A stretch of DNA of 64,000 nt, from contig CANGHK010000020.1 of NCBI GenBank assembly GCA_947453625.1, positions 1 through 64,000 on the forward strand. The letters are read 5' to 3'. Below, piece by piece: positions 34,801-43,180 of this stretch. Origin of the DNA: Burkholderiales bacterium. Lineage in GTDB: Bacteria; Pseudomonadota; Gammaproteobacteria; Burkholderiales; Burkholderiaceae_C. Every line of letters begins with the position of its first letter. The stretch's first letter is position 1. The notes under the pieces were generated by a model. The model had not been told where the DNA came from and ran no database searches. It saw only the letters and a program-made list of their open reading frames with translations. Both the position numbers and the translations under genes were made by a program.

Positions 34801-36330
34801 TCAGGGTGACTTGCTGGGTTCACCGAAGTGGTCTGCCCACAGCTTGCTGACCATGAAACGTCCGCCCCGGTAACACTGATCAAAGGTTTTCTGCAAACTG
34901 AAGCCGCCGCCCCGCTTCAGTTCTCTGTCCAGCGCAGTGAGTTGAGCTTGGTTCAAGGTGGTGGCAATGACCGCCCAAAGCGCATCCAGGTTGTAGGCGG
35001 CCTGCCCGGCTTGAAGCGCCAAGGGAATGCCGGGGGCATCGTCAAAGGCCAGGGTCTGCGCAACCTGCTGCAAGGCCTGTCGGATATTTCTCGCCTTTGG
35101 CGAGGTGGCAGCCGTCATGTCATAGGGCGGCGACCATTCCCTGACCGGGCTGATCTTGTCGATATGCGTCATCGCCAGCGCCATCGGCGGGGGCTTGATC
35201 CCAGGCTTGGACTTGAACCAGGCGCGAAGTTCGGACAGCGCCACCACATCGATCGCTCGCGCCGGATTGTTCGCCTGCGCCACCCAGATGATGAGATCCG
35301 CCTTTTCACAGGCCTCCATCAGCGTCTGCTGGTTGCCGCCGATCGCCGTCAGCCCCGGTGTATCCATCACAACCAGATCCAGTTCGCGATTTGATGCGAT
35401 GCGGAACTCACGGACGCCACCGGGTGTCGGCAGTTCAGAGACGGGCGATTTGATCGAACCCAGCAAGGCGTTGGTCAAGGAAGACTTGCCGGCATTGACT
35501 TGGCCGGCGATGAGAACCCTGATGGGCACCGGCCCCGTGGGGGTCGGCGCGTCCTCGATCAAGGCTTTGCTGGCTTCGAGCGCCGTCCAGCGATAGCGCC
35601 CTGCATAGAGGTTGATCGCGGACCGGCCCAACTCTTCGGTGAGCAGGCGCGCCATCCAGCCTTGCGCCGTGGCCAAACCAGAACTCAATGCCGTTCCCGT
35701 GGCGTAACCCTGCAGTTCCTGCGCCACGGCCACCTGAGGTGCCAGAACAAGCCGCAAGACGCGTCGAAGAAACAAAGCCGCTTTCAGCTTTCTTTCGTGC
35801 CTGGCGTAGAAGCGGTGAAGGATCATGATGTCGGCCGCCGTGATCGATTCCGATCCCGGCACCCTGGTGCGCACAGCTTCCCTCAGGTTGGCACAGGCCT
35901 GCTGCACGGCCTGGAGGATTTCGGGCAAAGTGAAGCGTGCCCATGCAAAGTCAGTCTCGCCATTGGCGTTTTGTGAAACCGCTTGAACCACTTGATCCGC
36001 CAGCGCGTGGATCTCGTCCAGATTCTTGGGCGGGCTGGATTGGGCCGCATTGGCGATGACTTGAATGTGCTGCCACGCTTGTACCTCGAGCGGTGCCCAT
36101 GAAGAATCCGCGGCCACCGCCATTGCGCCTTGCTTGCAATTCATGGCACGAATCGACCGTCCCAACAGGGCGGCGCCGAAACCCGCAAGCGACATCGCAA
36201 TCAGCGCCGGATAGACCCACGCCGAATGGAGCAGCCAGCCCAAGCCCATGACCATCAGCGCGATCATGGGTGCCGCAATCAGCAACACCATGGCAAGTTG
36301 CCGCCAATACAGCCGCAATACCGCGCTCAC
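34801..36330 (-). CDS. Membrane-anchored GTPase, last gene of the island operon
   Basis: This is a 509-residue P-loop GTPase. Two hydrophobic helices lie at about 12-34 and 38-58. A helical region follows to residue 260. The G domain has G1 GQVNAGKSS (276-284), G3 DTPG (323-326) and G4 THID (388-391), an Era/dynamin-like pattern. A roughly 100-residue helical tail follows. It starts at GTG 36330, overlapping the stop of the upstream GTPase gene as GTGA, so the two are made together. GC is lower than in surrounding chromosomal genes. It is probably a membrane-remodelling or sensing GTPase that works with its neighbour; no named family is assigned. Confidence 0.75.
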   Translation of the reverse strand: MSAVLRLYWRQLAMVLLIAAPMIALMVMGLGWLLHSAWVYPALIAMSLAGFGAALLGRSIRAMNCKQGAMAVAADSSWAPLEVQAWQHIQVIANAAQSSPPKNLDEIHALADQVVQAVSQNANGETDFAWARFTLPEILQAVQQACANLREAVRTRVPGSESITAADIMILHRFYARHERKLKAALFLRRVLRLVLAPQVAVAQELQGYATGTALSSGLATAQGWMARLLTEELGRSAINLYAGRYRWTALEASKALIEDAPTPTGPVPIRVLIAGQVNAGKSSLTNALLGSIKSPVSELPTPGGVREFRIASNRELDLVVMDTPGLTAIGGNQQTLMEACEKADLIIWVAQANNPARAIDVVALSELRAWFKSKPGIKPPPMALAMTHIDKISPVREWSPPYDMTAATSPKARNIRQALQQVAQTLAFDDAPGIPLALQAGQAAYNLDALWAVIATTLNQAQLTALDRELKRGGGFSLQKTFDQCYRGGRFMVSKLWADHFGEPSKSP

Positions 36331-37724
36331 GCTGCAGTTTCCTTGCCGCTGGCTGAGAAGGCTTTTTTCAGACCCGCCACAAAGGCTGCCTTCACTTGTT
36401 CAGCATCCGCTTCGGTGTTGTCCTGTCGCGCCTGCAGGTACACGCAAGCCGCCCGTCCCAATCCATAGGTCACGGCATAGTCCTGGGCCGCGGCAATCGG
36501 GATGACCCAAGGGCCAATTTTTGCGAGTTGGCGAAACAGCATCAACGCCCCCTGATTGACGACGATGGCCGCTCCCAGCATGCCGGCCAGTGCGCCAATC
36601 TCCTTGACGCCCCAGTCAACGCCATAGGCGGTGGCCAACTGCGTCAGCATCGCCGCCTGCGTGGCCGGCACCGTCACCAGGCCAACGACTGGCGCCACCC
36701 CCACGGCGGCCGCGCCCGCGGCCCAATAGATGATCCTCATGTTGAGCGCCTGCATCCGGCGGTCAGCCAGCCCCGCCTCCTCTTGTTCGAGCTTCATCCG
36801 AACCAGAACTTTGACGCTTTCCGGCGCGACCTCGAGAATGGCGTCGGTGAGGGCGGACTTGCCGTAATCATCGGGCTCGAAGCCATCTTCGATTTGAGTG
36901 AAATCGACCGGAACGAATGGCGATGGTTTGCCCTTGATTTTCGAGAACAAGCCGCGCTGATGGCGAAGGGCATTGATCAACTCGCGTGGCACCCCCGCGC
37001 TGCTGCTGGCCTCACCCTCCGCGTCAAACGGGTAGGCCGCCGGGTGATCGTTGCTGTCGCGCGGGTACAGGTCATGCAGGCCGGTTTGAATCACCAGCAT
37101 CGGCCATTCGGGTCGGCTTTGGCGTATCGCAGCCACGGCCTGAATGAGCTCTTCCTGAGACGGATCACAGGCCTTCATCACCACCAGCACCAGATGGGCT
37201 TGGGCCTGACTCCACGCGATGTCTTCGGTCGGGTCGTAGCCCGGCTCGCCCAGCCCCCGTGTGTCCAGAAAGCGCAGCAAGGGCGCGCCCGCTGGGAAAT
37301 CGAAGAGTTGCGCGGTACGGGTGCAGGAAACGAAGCCGTTGCCGACTTCGACATGGCTTGCGCCCGTCAGTTTGGAAATGACCGATGACTTGCCCGCGCC
37401 CGTCTTGCCCAGCAACCAGATGACAGGGGCCGCGTCGCGGGCCAACTGTTCAGCATCCCGGCTGGCCTGACCGGGGGCCTGGCTTGGCGGGTTGACTTCA
37501 GCAGGTTTCTTCTGGCGCCAGCCGGCAAACTGATTCTTCAACTTGCCCGTGGCGTCACCCACCGCCGAAGCCGCATTCGATGCCGCAGCCGCCACGGACG
37601 AGACGCCGGGCTCGACTTTTGCGATCCATTCCGAGCCGGTCTCTGCAACCGATTTCCTGATTTTTGACAGCCTGTCGGCAAACCCTGATCGTGGATTCGA
37701 GCTCGCGTTGTCGTTTTCGCCCAT
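36327..37724 (-). CDS. GTPase with DUF697-like membrane domain
   Basis: This is a 465-residue protein. The ATG at 37724 has AGGAG about 7 bases upstream. After a low-complexity Ala/Ser region come Walker A GKTGAGKSS (106-114), G3 DTRG (154-157) and VIQTGLHD where G4 is expected, which is not a canonical N/TKxD. The C-terminal part from about 325 has paired hydrophobic helices and TYGLGRAACVYLQ, closely resembling DUF697 (YcjF-type) domains. Such GTPase-DUF697 proteins are linked to envelope stress in other bacteria (YcjX/YcjF). It is coupled to the following GTPase gene. Confidence 0.78.
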   Translation of the reverse strand: MGENDNASSNPRSGFADRLSKIRKSVAETGSEWIAKVEPGVSSVAAAASNAASAVGDATGKLKNQFAGWRQKKPAEVNPPSQAPGQASRDAEQLARDAAPVIWLLGKTGAGKSSVISKLTGASHVEVGNGFVSCTRTAQLFDFPAGAPLLRFLDTRGLGEPGYDPTEDIAWSQAQAHLVLVVMKACDPSQEELIQAVAAIRQSRPEWPMLVIQTGLHDLYPRDSNDHPAAYPFDAEGEASSSAGVPRELINALRHQRGLFSKIKGKPSPFVPVDFTQIEDGFEPDDYGKSALTDAILEVAPESVKVLVRMKLEQEEAGLADRRMQALNMRIIYWAAGAAAVGVAPVVGLVTVPATQAAMLTQLATAYGVDWGVKEIGALAGMLGAAIVVNQGALMLFRQLAKIGPWVIPIAAAQDYAVTYGLGRAACVYLQARQDNTEADAEQVKAAFVAGLKKAFSASGKETAA

Positions 37725-37764
37725 GCCGGACTCCTGAAAGAAGATTCGAGGTTGCTGCCTGGCT

Positions 37765-38379
37765 TCAGGATTTTGATATGCCGGGAAATTGAAATGAACG
37801 GGACTTTTTCTTGGAGGCAGCCTCTTCAAGCAAACTGCTGATCATTGAAAACGCCTGCGAAATGGGCAGGCGCCCACTTTCCACTTGCTCGATGAAACGA
37901 AATGCCATATCGGGGGCGATCAGATCGTTGGCAATCAGTTCGCGCAGCGCCACGATGAAGCGGGTTCGGTCGCTGACTGTAATGTTGCCCGCTTCCTCCT
38001 TGGCCGCGACAAGTCGCGCCTCCTCGCGGTACCTGTTCAGCAATTCCGCTTTGCTGCCCTCCGCCTTGCTCCCATTGCGGATCAGCCGCGACACCGTGTA
38101 GGCCGCCACGCCCGCTGTGGCTGCAGCGCCGATCACCCAACCGACAGGTGTTGCCGCCACAACAGTCAACCCAAGCCAGCCGGCCGCCGAGGTGACACCA
38201 AAGATGGAGGTCGCGCCAACGGCGGCGGCCACGCTGCCTGCGGCGGCGGCGCCCAAGCCAGCGCCGACAGCGGTGATGCCGATGTCGCCGAGGATCCGCA
38301 CTTTGTCCATCGGTTTTTTCTCCAGGTCCTCTATCAACTTGAGCAGTTGTTTCTTGGTGACTTTTGTCGGGGGCAGCAT
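37765..38379 (-). CDS. Glycine/alanine-rich membrane protein of the GTPase operon
   Basis: This is a 204-residue protein. The N-terminal 30 residues are charged (KVTKKQLLKLIEDLEKK). Then two or three Gly/Ala-rich hydrophobic segments follow (AVGAGLGAAAAGSVAAAVGA and TPVGWVIGAAATAGVAAY), and a soluble helical C-terminus (RFIVALRELIANDLIAPDMA) ends the protein. Such Gly-rich helix pairs occur in pore-forming or membrane-associated effectors, but I do not recognise a family. It lies 40 bp before the GTPase-DUF697 gene. Confidence 0.72.
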   Translation of the reverse strand: MLPPTKVTKKQLLKLIEDLEKKPMDKVRILGDIGITAVGAGLGAAAAGSVAAAVGATSIFGVTSAAGWLGLTVVAATPVGWVIGAAATAGVAAYTVSRLIRNGSKAEGSKAELLNRYREEARLVAAKEEAGNITVSDRTRFIVALRELIANDLIAPDMAFRFIEQVESGRLPISQAFSMISSLLEEAASKKKSRSFQFPGISKS

Positions 38380-38427
38380 TTTCAGATCCGTTCGCAGTGA
38401 CAGGATTTTTATTGACTGCAGTTCAAC

Positions 38428-38946
38428 TCACAGCCCGCGCAGTACCTGGGCATTCAGCGTCATATTGAAAATGTCCACCAGCAGTTTGAAAAACGCCTTG
38501 GCAATCTCGATGAGGTCTTGCCCGACGGCGATGAGGCCGGTATTCCTGGGGGCTCCCGCAGCGGCCTTGTCCATGCGATGGCCGGCCAGAGCAAAAAACG
38601 TCACGCCAATCAGGGTGACGATGGGCGAGAGAAGCGGTCCTATCCAGGGAATCGCATTGACCAGGGCGCCGATGGCGGCGCCGATGGCGATGCCTATGGA
38701 CAGGTTGGCGTGAGCCCGCACGAACGCCATGATCCGGATGATGATCATCTTGCCCACCTGGATGATGCGTTGACCGATTTCCGCCGTGATCTCGGCAACT
38801 GCCTTCAGCCGAATCGCCGCCTCATCGGGCAAGCCGCGGTCCCTCAGCCAGGCATAGAAGTCGCTGCTCGACAGGGTTTCTGCTTCTGAACTCAAGAGGG
38901 CCAGTTCAAGATTGGCTTGCGCCGGCGTCAATGCTTTTGCGGACAT
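38428..38946 (-). CDS. Membrane protein of the GTPase operon
   Basis: This is a 172-residue protein with an ATG at 38946 and AGGAG about 7 bases upstream. A charged helical N-domain (DFYAWLRDRGLPDEAAIRLK) precedes an amphipathic segment and two hydrophobic stretches (LSIGIAIGAAIGALVNAIPW and LLSPIVTLIGVTFFALAG). The family is not recognised. The Gly-zipper-like GIAIGAAIGAL resembles membrane-inserting proteins. It is 48 bp upstream of the next gene in the operon. Confidence 0.72.
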   Translation of the reverse strand: MSAKALTPAQANLELALLSSEAETLSSSDFYAWLRDRGLPDEAAIRLKAVAEITAEIGQRIIQVGKMIIIRIMAFVRAHANLSIGIAIGAAIGALVNAIPWIGPLLSPIVTLIGVTFFALAGHRMDKAAAGAPRNTGLIAVGQDLIEIAKAFFKLLVDIFNMTLNAQVLRGL

Positions 38947-38997
38947 CAAATTCTCCTGGGCGTGGTTGGGGGAACGGGTCGAAAACCCGCATCGGAA

Positions 38998-39171
38998 TCA
39001 CAGGTCTTTCTTCTGCCGCGGGCGGCGCATGAGCAGTGCGATCGCCATGGCGACGATCAATCCGACGGCCAGCATCAAGGCGAACTTGAACAAGGTCAGC
39101 CAGACGGATATTTTTCCCAAGGCGACGGCAAAAGCCATCAGTCCGGCGAAAGTCGTAAAAATCCAGAACAT
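38998..39171 (-). CDS. 57-residue small membrane protein
   Basis: This short frame starts at ATG 39171 with AGGGA about 7 bases upstream and encodes MFWIFTTFAGLMAFAVALGK, a second hydrophobic stretch (LFKFALMLAVGLIVAMAIAL) and the basic tail RRPRQKKDL. Two short transmembrane helices with a positive C-terminus are expected. It lies 51 bp before the next operon gene, in line with the other spacings, which supports it as a real gene. Its function is unknown. Confidence 0.65.
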   Translation of the reverse strand: MFWIFTTFAGLMAFAVALGKISVWLTLFKFALMLAVGLIVAMAIALLMRRPRQKKDL

Positions 39172-39271
39172 GTATCTTCCCTTTCATGGCAACGGCGCCA
39201 TGCGGGGAAGATAGCCTTGTGGGGCGACAGGTCATGTCGTTTTCGGCGGGGCTTTGGCCTGCAACGCCGAT

Positions 39272-40201
39272 TCAGCGCGGACGCGGCGCCTGCTGCAGAT
39301 AGTCTGTCAAGCCCCGTTCCAGCAGTTGCTGGTAGGGCAAGGGCTCGACGATGCGCACATGCGGAATCCAGTAACGAATGATCGGCAGGACCTCGTCGCT
39401 GTGCGCAACCGTGGTTGAAATGAGGATGTCACCCCCCTCGATTTCCTGCTCTATCACCTGGTTCGGCAGCAGGTTGCGCCGCCTGAAGAAGCCACCGACC
39501 TGACGGCTGACCTGAATCAGCACGCGTTGCCGCACCGTGCCCAGCCAGATGCCATCGCTGTCGGCCAATTCCTTTTCAATGTTCGTCCTGGCAACGAATG
39601 ATTTTTCATCCCTCATCAGCGCCGTCATTCGGGAGACGGCGAAAGACTTCAGCTTGCCATCATCCCAGGCCGCCAGATACCAGATGCCTTTCTGATTGAC
39701 CAGTTTGTAGGGTTCCACCGCACTGCGCACGCTGGCATCGCCGTTGGCTTTGCTGTAGCGGAATTGCACGGTATGCTGGTCGACAATCGCTTGTTCCAGG
39801 GTGGAGAAAATCGCCCGATGCTCGCGCAAGTCTTCGTAATGGTGGCCCTTCACCAACCACGCCTCCTTTGCGTTGGACGAAAGAACTTCTTTCAGAAACT
39901 GCCCACCCATCTCGGGAAACAAGCCGCTGACGCCCGCGAAAGCGGCAAACCTTTCAATGTCGCGGACCGTGAGTTTGCCCAGATATGCTTCAGCCATCTT
40001 GTAGCGGCCGTTGGCCTTGATCAATGGCAGCCCAGCGAAACGCACGTTGAGGTCACGCTGAATGGTTCTAAGATTCACCCCGAACTCATCCGCAAGTTCC
40101 TGGGCCGCCACCGACTCGCCCTGGTTGAATTTGGTGAGCAGTTCAGCGAGGCGATAGACAAGCGTATCGTGGGCCCTGGCGGGCCGTTTCGAGGAACTCA
40201 T
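39272..40201 (-). CDS. WYL-domain transcriptional regulator
   Basis: This is a 309-residue regulator. The N-terminal winged helix contains LAELLTKFNQGESVAAQELA and FGVNLRTIQRDLNVRF (HTH_11/DeoR-like). The WYL domain (about 125-210) includes VEPYKLVNQKGIWYLAAW, where the ligand-binding WYL-type triad appears as WYL. A C-terminal extension follows (about 230-309). The ATG at 40201 is preferred; two ATGs near 40231 are alternatives. It is the first gene of the minus-strand operon, 100 bp before the small membrane protein. WYL regulators (BrxR, CapW) often control anti-phage systems and sense nucleic-acid ligands, so it probably governs this operon. Confidence 0.85.
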   Translation of the reverse strand: MSSSKRPARAHDTLVYRLAELLTKFNQGESVAAQELADEFGVNLRTIQRDLNVRFAGLPLIKANGRYKMAEAYLGKLTVRDIERFAAFAGVSGLFPEMGGQFLKEVLSSNAKEAWLVKGHHYEDLREHRAIFSTLEQAIVDQHTVQFRYSKANGDASVRSAVEPYKLVNQKGIWYLAAWDDGKLKSFAVSRMTALMRDEKSFVARTNIEKELADSDGIWLGTVRQRVLIQVSRQVGGFFRRRNLLPNQVIEQEIEGGDILISTTVAHSDEVLPIIRYWIPHVRIVEPLPYQQLLERGLTDYLQQAPRPR

Positions 40202-40779
40202 GGGTGGATTCCGACGCGGCAGAACAGTCATCATAGTGGCTGGGATCCACGCGGTCTTTGCCAATGGCTGTCGGCCAGTGTTTTCAGCGCCGGGCGGTTC
40301 GCTGAGGCCGTGGTGCTGCGCATTGCGGCTGATCAGGGCGTTTGTGACGGGTGCTGAAACTGCCTGACAAGGGTGAAATCGTCGAGTCCAGAAAAAAGGC
40401 ACCAAACATGGCACGTCAGACCGGTGTTTGATTTGAAAATAACAACTCATGTTGATTGTAAAATGATGGCGGCGATCTCGGTGAACCGCCCTGGTTTTCA
40501 GGGCAGTCGACCGGCCCACCTCGAAGCTTGACGTACGCCGCCGTCCTCAGCCCCTTGATGGCCAAGTCGAGCGGATGCCCTCTGCGAACCGGACTGGAGC
40601 CCGTGCTGGGCCTTGCGGATGCCGTTTGAAACGCCTATCGCCTCCCTTGCCCGTCGAGCAGGGCTTGCCGTCGGGCGGGGGCTTTCATCGGCGCACTGTC
40701 CGCTGCCATCCCGGGCGGGCGCACGCTTGACCTCAGCGCTCGGGCGTGAAATCGCCCCGCTGGTGTTCCCCGCGCGGGC
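40202..40779. promoter_or_regulatory. Intergenic region: promoter of the WYL-GTPase operon and island right edge
   Basis: Nothing coding is supported in these 578 bp. The segment 40420-40480 is strikingly AT-rich. On the minus strand it offers TTTACA followed 15 bases later by TATTTT, a plausible sigma-70 promoter for the WYL gene, leaving a long leader of about 200 bases. From about 40520 on the sequence is GC-rich again, so the island probably ends here. Confidence 0.35.
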
Positions 40780-41610
40780 TCAGCGCAGCAGGTGCGTGGG
40801 CATTGGCGTGGGGTGCGCGCCGTTCAGCCCCATGGCCATCAGCGCCAGCCACAGCAGGCCGTAGGCCAGCGTGGCGGCATTCAGCAGGCGGCGGGCGCGG
40901 GCGACCGGCCATTCGGCCAGCGCCAGGCCCAGCAGCGGCAGGAACTGCTGCGCGTGCATGCCCAGGAAGTGCGCCGGCCGCAGGTCGGCCGCGCCGTGCC
41001 AGCCGGTGACGGGCAGGCCGTGTCCGGCCGGCGCCTGCATGCCGCCCAGCACCGCGCCGGCACCGGCGCCCAGCGCCAGGGTCAGCCACAGACCGCGCAC
41101 CACCGCCAGGCGCCAGGCCGGGTCGACATCGCTGCGGCCGTGGCGGCTGATCTGCACCGCCAGCACGCCCTGGGTGGCACACAGCAGCAGCGCCCCGGCG
41201 CCCATCAACTGGTACAGGAGCAGGTGTGCCATGTCGCTGAAGTTGTAGTGCGACGCCTGCCCCAGCGCTGCCTGCACCGTGATGTAGCCGACTTCGAACA
41301 CCCCCGCGCCGACGATGCTGGCGACGATGAAGCGGACGGCCCACCCCCGTCGCCGCGCTTGCGGCAGCAGGCCGATGAACCAGGCCGTGGAAAGCGAGAA
41401 CAGGGCCAGGGCCGCCATGAATTTCAGCGGCTTGACCCACACGTTGACGCCGCGGATCAGGCGCTCGTCCAGGCCCAGGGCCAGCGCGGTGGGCAGCATG
41501 GCGGCCAGCATCAGCAGGGCCAGCCAGGTGAGCGTGCGCTGGCGCTGCCAGGCTTCGTGCAACAAGGCGCCAGGGCGGGGCCAAGGGCGGTTCAGGGTGA
41601 TGGTGTTCAT
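40780..41610 (-). CDS. Multi-pass membrane protein of unknown function
   Basis: This is a 276-residue protein with about seven hydrophobic helices, for example LTWLALLMLAAMLPTALALG, FIVASIVGAGVFEVGYITVQ and LLYQLMGAGALLLCATQGVL. The segments NVWVKPLKFMAALALFS and HFLGMHAQQFLPLLGL repeat in uncharacterised proteobacterial membrane proteins found with ABA4-like genes. The ATG at 41610 overlaps the stop of the ABA4-like gene (ATGA), so the two are co-translated. It is under the divergent TetR regulator by position. Histidines in the helices may bind a cofactor, but that is a guess. Confidence 0.75.
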   Translation of the reverse strand: MNTITLNRPWPRPGALLHEAWQRQRTLTWLALLMLAAMLPTALALGLDERLIRGVNVWVKPLKFMAALALFSLSTAWFIGLLPQARRRGWAVRFIVASIVGAGVFEVGYITVQAALGQASHYNFSDMAHLLLYQLMGAGALLLCATQGVLAVQISRHGRSDVDPAWRLAVVRGLWLTLALGAGAGAVLGGMQAPAGHGLPVTGWHGAADLRPAHFLGMHAQQFLPLLGLALAEWPVARARRLLNAATLAYGLLWLALMAMGLNGAHPTPMPTHLLR

Positions 41611-42077
41611 GCGGAGATCTCGGGTGAAGTCGCGGTCTGCCAGCGAAGCGATTGCGGCCGGCGCAGCGCGCGCAAGCCCATGAAGGCGGCATAGCCCAGC
41701 GGACCGAACAGGAATGTCAGGGCCAGCACCGGCAACACCTGCCAGTGCGGCAGTCGCAGCGTCGCCGCGCGCTGGGCGATCCAGGTGCCGACGAACAGGT
41801 CGAAGGCCAGGTAGTGCACCCAGCCGGCGGTCAGTGCGTGCGGCGAGCTGAAGAGTTTCTGCACGCCGGCCAGCGAGTTGAAGTTGCCGCCGATGGGTTC
41901 GGCGGCCAGCAGCAAGGCGGCGTAGACGGCGGCGAAAACCAGCGGTATCGCCCGGCCGGTGATGCGCCACACCGCAGCAGCCCAGCGCACCGAAGGCGGC
42001 GAAACCACCAGGGCCAGCCAGCCCAGCAGCGCGACGCCGTTGGCGGCACTGAAGACGAATTCGGGATTCAGGATCAT
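41607..42077 (-). CDS. ABA4-like (DUF4281) membrane protein
   Basis: This is a 156-residue integral membrane protein with four helices. The family motif is clear: GGNFNSLAGVQKLFSSPHAL followed by GWVHYLAFDLFVGTWIAQR and LTFLFGPLGYAAF. In plants ABA4 takes part in neoxanthin synthesis; the bacterial members have no fixed function. The ATG at 42077 is 24 bp from the palindromic operator at 42101. It is the first gene of a two-gene operon and divergent from the tetR-type gene. Confidence 0.85.
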   Translation of the reverse strand: MILNPEFVFSAANGVALLGWLALVVSPPSVRWAAAVWRITGRAIPLVFAAVYAALLLAAEPIGGNFNSLAGVQKLFSSPHALTAGWVHYLAFDLFVGTWIAQRAATLRLPHWQVLPVLALTFLFGPLGYAAFMGLRALRRPQSLRWQTATSPEISA

Positions 42078-42100
42078 GGTTGCTGCTTCGGGCTGAGGTC

Positions 42101-42119
42101 GACTAGACAGTGTCTAGTC
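42101..42119. promoter_or_regulatory. Palindromic TetR operator
   Basis: GACTAGACA and TGTCTAGTC are perfect 9-base inverted arms around a single G, between the divergent ABA4-like and tetR-type genes. A second, degenerate copy (TAGACACTGTCA) lies at 42144-42155. Such paired sites in a divergent promoter are the normal place for a TetR repressor; binding is inferred. Confidence 0.7.
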
Positions 42120-42183
42120 ATGGCGGGACCATAATCAGAAAAATAGACACTGTCAAGTACTTGCACTTGTAGCGCTGCGAACC

Positions 42184-42816
42184 ATGGTCACCACACGCCG
42201 CCGCACCAGCCGCACCACCGTCGATGAGCCGGTGGCGCTGCGCCAGCGCATCCTGGAAACGGCCGAAGCGCTGCTGGAAGCCGAAGGCCCGCAGGCGCTG
42301 AGCCTGCGCGAAGTGGCGCGCCGTGCCGGCGTCACCCACCAGGCGCCGTACCACCACTTTGCCGACCGCGAAAGCATCCTGGCCGAACTGGTGACGCAGG
42401 GCTTCGACGCCCTGGCGCAGCGACTGGCCAAGGCCAACGACTCGGCCGCCAGCGCCGGCCAGCGCAAGGCCCTGATGCAGTCCGGCACGGCCTATGTGGG
42501 CTACGCCCTCGAGCACCCGGGTGTCTTTCGCATCATGTTCCGCCGCGAGGTCTGCGACGCCAGCCGCTTCCCGGCCGCGCTGGCCGCTTCAGAGCGGGCG
42601 CACCGGGAACTGTTGCGCCTGGTGGCGCTGCTGCACGCCGGCGCGCAGGACGAGGCCCTGACCAGCACCTACTGGTCGCTGGTGCACGGGCTGGCCGGTT
42701 TGATCATCGACGGTCCGCTGGCCGAACAACTGCCCACATTGGCAGCGCGGCGCAGCCACATGCGGGCGACGCTGAAGCAGTTCGCTGACCTCGTGCTGGG
42801 GCCTGAAGCGGTCTGA
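42184..42816 (+). CDS. TetR-family transcriptional regulator
   Basis: This is a 210-residue repressor. The HTH is in LREVARRAGVTHQAPYHHFA, typical TetR_N, at about residues 40-60. The C-terminal ligand domain (YVGYALEHPGVFRIMFRREV) is of the WHG / TetR_C_33 type. It is transcribed away from the two membrane-protein genes, with palindromic operators between, so it most likely represses them and itself. The ligand is unknown. Confidence 0.88.
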   Translation: MVTTRRRTSRTTVDEPVALRQRILETAEALLEAEGPQALSLREVARRAGVTHQAPYHHFADRESILAELVTQGFDALAQRLAKANDSAASAGQRKALMQSGTAYVGYALEHPGVFRIMFRREVCDASRFPAALAASERAHRELLRLVALLHAGAQDEALTSTYWSLVHGLAGLIIDGPLAEQLPTLAARRSHMRATLKQFADLVLGPEAV

Positions 42817-43180
42817 AGCAGCACGCCGCTGCCGCGCCCGCGCCCCGATGCCGGCGCGGCCCGAACGCCGTGCCGGCTCACCGCCAGCCGTCAGCCCGCC
42901 AGCCGTGGTGGGGCAGGCGGTACGCCAATCTCGTGAAGTGGATGACTCCTGGCGCCTTCATCCGCCTGGCTCAGCGAGGCGCTGGGCACAGTCTGCTCCA
43001 TCCGCTCGACATGCGGTCGCCCCATGTGAGCTTGCCAAGCCGGCCGCTGCCAGAAGAAGCGCTGCGCTCAAGTCCTGTGTGCTTGAGCGGCAGGATGTGG
43101 TCTGGGTCGATGGCAAGCCGCAGGCTGCCGGCGAGATACGCGACCTGCACAACTCGCCGCCACCCTGTGGCCAGTCGGTC
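42817..43180. other. Intergenic stretch without a supported gene
   Basis: No conserved frame is recognised in these 364 bp. On the minus strand an open stretch reads VAYLAGSLRLAIDPDHILPL and continues to a stop, but it has no start or known family. It may be a decayed gene. Confidence 0.4.

Larger units (their letters stand above)
25053..40600. other. Accessory genomic island with three modules
   Basis: From the end of the serine hydrolase gene to about 40.6 kb the content changes to mobile and host-interaction genes: an IS remnant, a transposon, exonuclease VII subunits, toxin-antitoxin genes and a GTPase operon. GC falls visibly in the right third. Decayed copies of the serine hydrolase gene separate the modules at 31811 and 34486. 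No integrase or clear att repeat was found, so the boundaries are approximate; the left one is the stop codon at 25052. Confidence 0.6.

Noticed and set aside
25053-40600. A CRISPR array or integrase expected in an island of this type.
   Set aside because: No regularly spaced repeats and no tyrosine or serine recombinase motif were found.
40613-40864. Plus-strand frame upstream of the membrane protein gene.
   Set aside because: Arg/Pro/Ser-rich without motif, and partly antisense to the gene ending at 40780.
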